Shown here one piece after another: positions 16,686 to 21,915 of a DNA stretch of 21,915 bases. Origin of the DNA: Pseudomonadota bacterium. GTDB taxonomy: Bacteria > CALINM01. The notes below the pieces were generated by a model that was not told where the DNA came from, made no database searches, and saw only the letters and a list, made by a program, of their open reading frames with translations. Within the stretch, counting starts at the first letter, position 1; each line of letters opens with the position of its first letter. The translations under genes were made by a program, and so were the position numbers. The stretch lies in NCBI GenBank assembly GCA_026415985.1, contig JAOAGA010000017.1, positions 1 through 21,915 of the forward strand, written 5' to 3'.

Positions 16686-17089
16686 AAACTCTCCTCGCCA
16701 CTGAAAAGTGACATCTCATCAAAAAAGTAACAATCCTTTTCTCCAATCTTTAGAGCCCTTTTTGCGTAACAATCATCAACAACAATAGCGTTTTTTAAAT
16801 CTTCCTCATTGATTTTTATAAAATCTATGAAGTTATCGATTATAACTCCTGCCAAATCAAGTATCTTAATGACTATGAGAACAATGCGATCTTTTAAAGA
16901 CAAATCAGCGTTTACGCTAAAAAGGGGGATCAGTGTTTTGTTATAAACCGCAACATAGGGGAGATTTTTACCATAGGGAGAACTAAATATTTCCAAACTG
17001 TCCGGGGCTGTAACTTTAGCTATAATTTTTTCGTCAAAGAGATAAATTTTTTCGCCTATATTTACTCTTAAAAAGGTTATTTCGGGCAA
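16682..17089 (-). CDS. CheW-like protein, second of a pair
   Basis: A 135-residue soluble protein with a CheW-like beta-barrel pattern: an N-terminal strand pair (FLRVNIGEKIYLFDEKIIAKV), a central LPYVAVYNKTLIPLFSV segment, and VIIDNFIDFIKI, matching the GLIVDxVxxV strand of CheW. CheW proteins couple receptors to the CheA kinase. This one is shorter than typical CheW (150-170) and divergent, so the call is at the fold level. The start is TTG at 17089 behind an AAGGAG ribosome site, overlapping the previous CheW-like gene by 13 bases. The stop overlaps the receiver-linker gene start (ATGA). No CheA or chemoreceptor gene lies in the window, so it may serve a distant array or a non-chemotaxis system. 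Confidence 0.7.
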   Translation of the reverse strand: MPEITFLRVNIGEKIYLFDEKIIAKVTAPDSLEIFSSPYGKNLPYVAVYNKTLIPLFSVNADLSLKDRIVLIVIKILDLAGVIIDNFIDFIKINEEDLKNAIVVDDCYAKRALKIGEKDCYFFDEMSLFSGEESL

Positions 17090-17490
17090 GTTAGCTCCTT
17101 ATATCTTTCATCAAAAAACTCATCAAAAAAGACGAAAATGATCCTGCCATCTAAAATCCCTGCAAAATCAATATACTGATAACCATATTTGTTTAATAGC
17201 CCCACCTTATTAACCACTTTAATCTTTTCTAATTCAAAAAACCCCTCTACCGAATCAAGAGTAAGTCCAAAGTTATAACCTCTTTTAGAATTTAAAAACA
17301 GTAATTTTTTTTTTTGACCCTCTTTTCCCTTTGTAATTTTTAAAAACTCACTTCCGTTAAAAACCTCCTGTTCTCTACCATCTACAACGATAGTGCCCTC
17401 TTTCAGTCCTTCCTCATAACTATAAACCTTCTGAACGAGTGTTGTATTAAGTGCAAAAAAGTAGCCATTGACATTGAAAAACAAATACAT
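17077..17490 (-). CDS. CheW-like protein, first of a pair
   Basis: A 137-residue protein with the expected CheW-like order: YLFFNVNGYFFALNTTLVQKV at the start, a middle KLLFLNSKRGYNFGLTLDSVEGFFEL segment, and a C-terminal YIDFAGILDGRIIFVFFDEFF strand pair. The last of these matches the closing strands of CheW (LLDxxRLLxxLD). It resembles the neighbouring 135-residue protein in layout, so they may be a diverged duplicate pair. The ATG at 17490 has no Shine-Dalgarno sequence, and the best promoter lies only 10 bases away, so leaderless translation is likely. It is the first gene of the minus-strand group. A scaffold or coupling function is inferred from the fold. Confidence 0.7.
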   Translation of the reverse strand: MYLFFNVNGYFFALNTTLVQKVYSYEEGLKEGTIVVDGREQEVFNGSEFLKITKGKEGQKKKLLFLNSKRGYNFGLTLDSVEGFFELEKIKVVNKVGLLNKYGYQYIDFAGILDGRIIFVFFDEFFDERYKELTCPK

Positions 17491-17500
17491 AACTTAACAT

Positions 17501-17529
17501 TTTCTATCACAAAATTGCCTTACTGTCAA
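17501..17529 (-). promoter_or_regulatory. Promoter for the CheW-like operon
   Basis: The minus strand has a perfect TTGACA (17524-17529), a 17-base spacer ending in TGA, and TAGAAA (17501-17506), i.e. an extended -10. This is a good sigma-70 type site. Predicted transcription would start near 17494, only a few bases before the ATG at 17490, so the mRNA would be leaderless or nearly so. Confidence 0.55.
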
Positions 17530-17548
17530 GAAATGATTAAGATTTCTT
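17528..17548. repeat. Inverted repeat overlapping the CheW-operon -35 (candidate operator)
   Basis: AAGAAAT (17528-17534) and ATTTCTT (17542-17548) form perfect 7-base arms around a 7-base spacer. The left arm overlaps the -35 hexamer of the minus-strand promoter by two bases, where a repressor would act. A second, overlapping inverted repeat is AGATTT (17540-17545) and AAATCT (17551-17556). AT-rich sequence makes chance matches possible. Confidence 0.35.
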
Positions 17549-17581
17549 ATAAATCTGGCTCTCATTTAAAATAATAACCGG

Positions 17582-17626
17582 TGAAAAAACAGGATAAGGC
17601 AGATGATCTTGAAAAAGACCGATAAG
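17582..17626. repeat. Imperfect direct repeat upstream of the ABC transporter promoter
   Basis: Two 17-base copies, at 17582-17598 and 17610-17626, share TGAAAAA at the left and GATAAG at the right (13 of 17 identical), and lie 28 bases apart start to start. A 9-base direct repeat, ATAATAACC, also flanks this stretch at 17571-17579 and 17627-17635. They lie about 26-70 bases upstream of the candidate -35 and could bind a regulator. The spacing is not a strong proof. Confidence 0.25.
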
Positions 17627-17651
17627 ATAATAACCTTCCCTTACTGCACTA

Positions 17652-17679
17652 TTGATTTAAAAAATTTTTTTCATATAAT
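17652..17679 (+). promoter_or_regulatory. Promoter for the amino-acid ABC transporter operon
   Basis: TTGATT (17652-17657), a 16-base A/T-tract spacer and a perfect TATAAT (17674-17679) lie just before the ATG at 17688. The start point would fall about 2 bases before the ATG, and no ribosome site is present between them. The mRNA is therefore predicted to be leaderless. Confidence 0.5.
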
Positions 17680-17687
17680 ATACATCA

Positions 17688-19175
17688 ATGAAAAGAGCGG
17701 TTAATTTTACAATATTAATCGTAACTTTATTTTTAATTGTAGCAAGCTCTCAATCATCGGAAAGCTCCCTTGAGAGGGTTAAGAAAAGAGGATATCTTTT
17801 ATGGGGAACTGATGCAGAAGGAGGTGCCCCTTACGCCTTTCCTGACCCCGGTAACCCCGATAAACTAATCGGTTTTGAAATAGACTTGGCCGAGGCAATA
17901 GGCAGGGAGCTTGGCGTAAAAATCAGATACGTTCAAAACGCTTGGGATAGTTTAATTCCTGCCCTTGAGCGAGGCGACTTTGACATAGCAGTAAACGGTA
18001 TTGAGATTACACCTCAACGCCTTGAAAAGGTTATCTTTACCAAACCCTATTATGTTTACACCCTTCAGACAGTGGTTAGGCTTGATGACAACAGAATCAG
18101 TGATTTTAATGACCTTAAGGGGAAAAAGGTCGGAACTCTTCAGGGGGCTGTATCACATTCTCTTCTTCAAGAGCTTGGTGGTGTAGATATAAAGGTTTAT
18201 TCAGGTGTTGTGGAACCCTATGAGGATCTGGCATTAGGAAGGCTCGATGCGGTTTTCCTTGATAGCCCCATCGCAGGATACTACGCAAAACCAAATAAAA
18301 AGTTAAAATACGTAGGAACCCCTATTGGCGAGGGACTTTACGGAATGGCACTGAGAAAAGAAGACAAAGAACTTAGAGACGAGATAGACAAGATACTAAT
18401 GAGGTTAATATCAACGGGAGAGTTAAAAAAGATATACGAAAAATGGAACCTCTGGGATAAAAGTCAGGAAAAACTTTATAAATATGCAAAGGAATATACA
18501 GGAGAATCCTTCAAAGAAGAGATAAAATCAGTTTCTGCATTATCTTTTATTCCCGCACTTTTCAAGGGAGCTCTTGTAACCATAGGGGTTTCTGTAGCGT
18601 CAATGATTGTCGCCATTATCTTAGGTCTTACCCTTGCTTTGATGAAAGTTTATATGAGACCACCCTTCAGTTATCTTGCATCAGCCTACATTGAGTTTTT
18701 CAGAGGAACGCCTCTTTTAATCCAGCTTTATATACTATATTACGGCTTACCCAATATTGGTATATCTCTAAACCCGCTGACCGCAGCCATATTAGGTTTG
18801 GGGATGAATTATGCCAGTTATGAGGCAGAACTATACAGGGCAGGGATTTCAGCTATTCCCAAAGGACAGTTGGAGGCGGGGCTGTCTCTTGGTATGTCAA
18901 ATTTCTTGGCGGTGAGAAGAATAGTTCTGCCACAGGCTATAAAAATAGCCTTGCCCGGCATAACCAATGATTTCATTGCACTTTTTAAAGACTCTTCTCT
19001 TGTTTCGATTATTGCGATGGTTGAGTTAACTAAGTCATACACAATTCTTGCTGCGACTACAATGAAGTTTTTTGAATTAGGGTTGATTGTGGCCTTTTTA
19101 TATTTTGCCATGAGTTATCCCCTTTCTTTACTGTCTAAAAGATTAGAAGAAAGATTAAAGAAGAAAAAAAGATGA
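17688..19175 (+). CDS. Fused substrate-binding protein / permease of a polar amino-acid ABC transporter
   Basis: A single 495-residue protein imports amino acids across the inner membrane. An N-terminal signal sequence or membrane anchor (about 1-22) leads into a family 3 solute-binding domain (about 28-258) with [11 protein letters not shown] at 62-72 and the amino-acid binding ITPQR at 107-111. A linker (about 259-285) is followed by a HisM/GlnP-type permease (about 285-490) with several membrane helices and the ATPase-contact EAA loop around EAGLSLGMS at 397-405. Such fusions are known, for example in GlnP. The exact amino acid cannot be told. The ATG at 17688 gives a complete signal sequence and has no Shine-Dalgarno sequence. 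Its stop overlaps the ATPase gene start (ATGA). Confidence 0.95.
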   Translation: MKRAVNFTILIVTLFLIVASSQSSESSLERVKKRGYLLWGTDAEGGAPYAFPDPGNPDKLIGFEIDLAEAIGRELGVKIRYVQNAWDSLIPALERGDFDIAVNGIEITPQRLEKVIFTKPYYVYTLQTVVRLDDNRISDFNDLKGKKVGTLQGAVSHSLLQELGGVDIKVYSGVVEPYEDLALGRLDAVFLDSPIAGYYAKPNKKLKYVGTPIGEGLYGMALRKEDKELRDEIDKILMRLISTGELKKIYEKWNLWDKSQEKLYKYAKEYTGESFKEEIKSVSALSFIPALFKGALVTIGVSVASMIVAIILGLTLALMKVYMRPPFSYLASAYIEFFRGTPLLIQLYILYYGLPNIGISLNPLTAAILGLGMNYASYEAELYRAGISAIPKGQLEAGLSLGMSNFLAVRRIVLPQAIKIALPGITNDFIALFKDSSLVSIIAMVELTKSYTILAATTMKFFELGLIVAFLYFAMSYPLSLLSKRLEERLKKKKR

Positions 19176-19924
19176 TAAAGGTCAGAAACTTACACAAATA
19201 TTACGGAGATATTCACCTCTTCAAAGGACTTTCATTAGAGGTCGCCAAAGGAGAGGTTGTTGTTTTAATCGGCCCCTCCGGCTCGGGAAAAAGCACCTTC
19301 CTCAGATGCATAAACGGTCTTGAGATATTTCAGGATGGCGAGATAATCGTTGATAACATTGAACTCCATTCCATTAACAGATTGAACCCCTCAAAAGAAG
19401 AAAAAGAAACAATCAGAAAAGTAAGGATGAAGGTTGGAATGGTATTTCAGCAGTTTAATCTTTTCTCCCATATGACGGTATTAGAAAATATTATAGAAGC
19501 TCCTGTACATGTCCTTAAAATGAAAAAGGATCTTGCAATCGACCGTGCTACAGAGCTTTTAAAAAGAATAAATCTGCTGAAAAAAAGGGATAGTTACCCC
19601 GATGAGCTATCAGGGGGAGAACAACAAAGGGTTGCCATTGCAAGAGCACTGGCTATGAGACCGGAGGTTATGCTTTTTGATGAGCCGACCTCTTCACTGG
19701 ACCCGGAAATGGTGGGAGAAGTATTAGCGGTAATAAAGGACCTTGTAAATGAGGGTATGACAACAATAATCTCTACCCACGAGATGAGCTTTGCAAGAGA
19801 AGTAGCTGATAAAATCTGTGTCTTCGACAACGGAGAGATAATAGAGATCGGAGAGCCTGAGGAGATTTTCACTAACCCGAAGATTGAAAGAACAAAAGCC
19901 TTTTTAAGAAGAATAATCAAATAA
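19172..19924 (+). CDS. Polar amino-acid ABC transporter ATPase (GlnQ/HisP family)
   Basis: This 250-residue ATPase powers the fused transporter encoded just before it. It has Walker A GPSGSGKS at 34-41, the Q-loop QQFNLF around 93-98, the signature LSGGEQQR at 146-153, Walker [13 protein letters not shown] at 167-177 and the switch histidine H203 (STHEM). It is a complete single-domain protein of normal length. The start is an ATGA overlap with the permease stop, so expression of the two is likely coupled. The next gene begins 17 bases after the stop, so a CHAT lipoprotein is probably on the same transcript. Confidence 0.97.
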   Translation: MIKVRNLHKYYGDIHLFKGLSLEVAKGEVVVLIGPSGSGKSTFLRCINGLEIFQDGEIIVDNIELHSINRLNPSKEEKETIRKVRMKVGMVFQQFNLFSHMTVLENIIEAPVHVLKMKKDLAIDRATELLKRINLLKKRDSYPDELSGGEQQRVAIARALAMRPEVMLFDEPTSSLDPEMVGEVLAVIKDLVNEGMTTIISTHEMSFAREVADKICVFDNGEIIEIGEPEEIFTNPKIERTKAFLRRIIK

Positions 19925-19941
19925 AAAGGGACAACTGAAAC

Positions 19942-21915
19942 ATGAAAAATATTTTTTACTTTTTCTCTTTATTTTTAATTATGACAGCCTTGTCTGGTTG
20001 CGCAGGTAATATCTCCCATTACGAATTGTTATTAAACAGAGGAAATTACTTAGAAGCAGAAAACAAAATAGAAAAAGATCTGGGGGATATTAAAAACTCA
20101 AAAAGCGGTGAGTTAGTATTTCTGTGCCAGACCTATTACAAGACTAAAAAATATGATAAACTCTTTTCCTGCCTTGACCAGTTAGAAAAAAATATAAACA
20201 GGGGAGACAAATACCTATCCGACTGGAACCTTATTATAGCAGGCTCACGCCAGTTCCCCTATGATTTGACATTAATTCCCCATATTCTCAGAACAGAAGC
20301 CTACCTTGAGCTTGGAAATTACAAAAGGGCATTACAATCAGCTAATTTAGCTTACAACCTTTATAAAAATATGAACTGGGCTATCTGGGACTTACAGATA
20401 AACTGGGACAGAATATTAAAGATACGCATACTTAGTAATCTCGTAATCTCGAACGCCTTTTACGGAAACAGGGAAGTCGCAAAAAATTTTTTATCTGATC
20501 TTGAAAATGAAGGGACCGGGTTTGGTGCAAGATATTTTGTTGATAAAGAAAAAAAGGTTGCCTTGGCAAAGTCTTATATGGCAGTTGGAAGTTATGATAA
20601 GATCCTGGAAAACAATATAGACCCCTTTCTTACCTTTGCCCATATTTTTACCTTAGGAATATTTAAGGCAATTGAAGAAAACGTCTTTGCCTACAGTGAG
20701 CTTCCGAAGAAATTCTATAGATACAAAGCCCTGTATGAAACCGGAAAAACCGAGGAAGCAAAGTCTGGTTATGATGAACTAATAAACAATCCTCAGTCAA
20801 GGCATAATGGCGAAATCTTTTGGTCTCTCTTATACGATAGAGGACTCATATATGAAAAGGAGGGTAACAGAAAAACTGCAAAGGATTATTTAGAAAAGGC
20901 GATTAATATAATAGAGTCCCAAAGATCTTCAATTAATACGGAGGCAAACAAGATTGGTTTTATTGGAAACAAACAGAGAGTCTATGAAAAAATCATCTCT
21001 CTTTTCTACGATGACAAAGAGTATATTAATGCCTTTGAGTTTGCAGAAAGATCCAAATCAAGAGCACTCGTAGACCTGTTAGCCTCCAAAAAAGAGTTAA
21101 CTTCAAAAAGCAAAGAGATAAACTCACTGATAGCTGAGCTTGATAACTTTGAAAATCAGGGCAAATCTATAGCTGTCAACCTCTCAGAAAAAACCGGTCA
21201 TAGTTCAACAAGAGGATTAGAAATAAAAGAAAAGATAAAAACCCTTGCTCCGGAGGTATTTACCCTTATATCTGTTTCAGTCCCTTCACCTAAAGAAATA
21301 CAATCACTATTAAAAGAAAAGGAAACCATAATTGAGTACTATTATGGGAGCAATGATTTATATGCCTTTGTAATTAACAGAGATAAAATTAATGCTGTCA
21401 AATTAGATAACGGTAACTTTCTGAATTTGGCAGAAAGCTTTAGAAAATCGCTTCAAGACCCAGATACAAAGGATTACTTGGAATTATCAAAAAAACTATA
21501 TCAAAAAATTTTCCAACCTCTTCGATCACTAATTGAAAGTGATAATATAATCATAGTCCCCCATGGAATACTCCATTACATACCATTTTCAGCCCTTTAT
21601 GACGGGGAAAAGTTTCTCATTGATAAATATAATTTAAGTTACCTGCCCAGTGCAAGTATAATTAGATTTTTAAGAGATAAAAAGGAGAGTCATAACAACA
21701 GTTCCTTGATACTTGGCAATCCTGATATCGGTAACCCCCTTTATGATCTAAAATACGCAGAAGATGAAGCAGTTACAATCTCAAAGAAACTACCCAACCC
21801 AACTGTCTTATTAAAAAACTCAGCTACAGAGACCGCCTTTAAGAAAAATGCTTCAGGTTTCAGGTACATTCATTTAGCCTCCCACGGTCTGTTTAACTCC
21901 GATGACCCTTTAAAC
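19942..21915 (+). CDS. TPR-like/CHAT-domain lipoprotein, N-terminal part (cut by window edge)
   Basis: The frame is open for 658 codons from the ATG at 19942 to the window edge. The N-terminus is a lipoprotein signal with lipobox LSGC and Cys20, so the protein should be anchored at the cell envelope outside the cytoplasm. Helical TPR-like repeats follow (about 25-330, for example AYLELGNYKRALQSA and GLIYEKEGNRKTAKDYLEKA). From about 440 there is a CHAT domain, a caspase-like (clan CD) protease fold, with PHGILHYIPFSALYDG and LSYLPSASI. The sequence IHLASHG contains the predicted catalytic His648. The catalytic Cys would lie beyond the edge and is not seen. A distant AAGGG, 11 bases upstream, may be the ribosome site. 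Its place behind an amino-acid importer suggests envelope proteolysis, by inference. Confidence 0.92.
   Translation, partial: MKNIFYFFSLFLIMTALSGCAGNISHYELLLNRGNYLEAENKIEKDLGDIKNSKSGELVFLCQTYYKTKKYDKLFSCLDQLEKNINRGDKYLSDWNLIIAGSRQFPYDLTLIPHILRTEAYLELGNYKRALQSANLAYNLYKNMNWAIWDLQINWDRILKIRILSNLVISNAFYGNREVAKNFLSDLENEGTGFGARYFVDKEKKVALAKSYMAVGSYDKILENNIDPFLTFAHIFTLGIFKAIEENVFAYSELPKKFYRYKALYETGKTEEAKSGYDELINNPQSRHNGEIFWSLLYDRGLIYEKEGNRKTAKDYLEKAINIIESQRSSINTEANKIGFIGNKQRVYEKIISLFYDDKEYINAFEFAERSKSRALVDLLASKKELTSKSKEINSLIAELDNFENQGKSIAVNLSEKTGHSSTRGLEIKEKIKTLAPEVFTLISVSVPSPKEIQSLLKEKETIIEYYYGSNDLYAFVINRDKINAVKLDNGNFLNLAESFRKSLQDPDTKDYLELSKKLYQKIFQPLRSLIESDNIIIVPHGILHYIPFSALYDGEKFLIDKYNLSYLPSASIIRFLRDKKESHNNSSLILGNPDIGNPLYDLKYAEDEAVTISKKLPNPTVLLKNSATETAFKKNASGFRYIHLASHGLFNSDDPLN

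Noticed and set aside
17501-17529. A possible sigma-54 promoter in the divergent region
   Set aside because: There is no GG-N10-GC spacing on either strand here. The sequence fits a sigma-70 type promoter instead.
17581-17625. A 14-codon plus-strand GTG frame rich in charged residues in the divergent region
   Set aside because: There is no Shine-Dalgarno sequence. It overlaps the direct repeats and is too short to support.

Overview
The window looks like chromosomal DNA from an AT-rich Gram-negative bacterium. It encodes a predicted lipoprotein with a lipobox, a sigma-54 (NtrC-type) regulator, an MglA-type polarity GTPase, an EF-G2-type elongation factor and soluble multi-domain signalling proteins. 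This mix is typical of the former Deltaproteobacteria (Desulfobacterota/Myxococcota) and some neighbouring phyla. The placement is by protein resemblance only and is not certain. I see no rRNA, tRNA, CRISPR array, insertion sequence or prophage gene.

Layout: positions 1-17490 hold fifteen genes, all on the minus strand and tightly packed. In transcription order: two small CheW-like proteins and a receiver-domain protein with a long acidic linker (17490 to 15519); valS-nadC-birA-coaX (15500 to 10073), i.e. valyl-tRNA synthetase plus NAD, biotin and CoA cofactor genes; an EF-G2-type factor, a HEAT-like repeat protein, an MglA-type GTPase with an acidic tail, and a GAF/degenerate-GGDEF protein (10009 to 3675), with overlaps or gaps of a few bases; and a MOSC protein, a PAS histidine kinase, an NtrC-type sigma-54 activator and the N-terminal part of mtnA (3604 to 1), which runs off the left edge. 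Four junctions on this strand use 4-base stop/start overlaps (GTGA, TTGA or ATGA), which suggests translational coupling. Several genes start with TTG or GTG.

A 197-base divergent intergenic region (17491-17687) separates this strand from a plus-strand operon: an amino-acid ABC transporter in which the binding protein is fused to the permease, its ATPase (4-base ATGA overlap), and 17 bases later a TPR-like/CHAT lipoprotein that runs off the right edge. The best promoters for both divergent operons have -10 boxes only 8-10 bases from the start codon and no Shine-Dalgarno sequence, so both first genes may be translated from leaderless or nearly leaderless mRNA.

Most worth following: the EF-G2/HEAT/MglA/GAF operon; the CheW-like pair with its receiver-linker protein and no CheA or MCP nearby; the secreted CHAT-protease-like lipoprotein linked to an amino-acid importer; and the MOSC-kinase-NtrC-mtnA cluster, which could connect molybdenum or sulfur status to sigma-54 control. 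These functional links are inferences from gene order.
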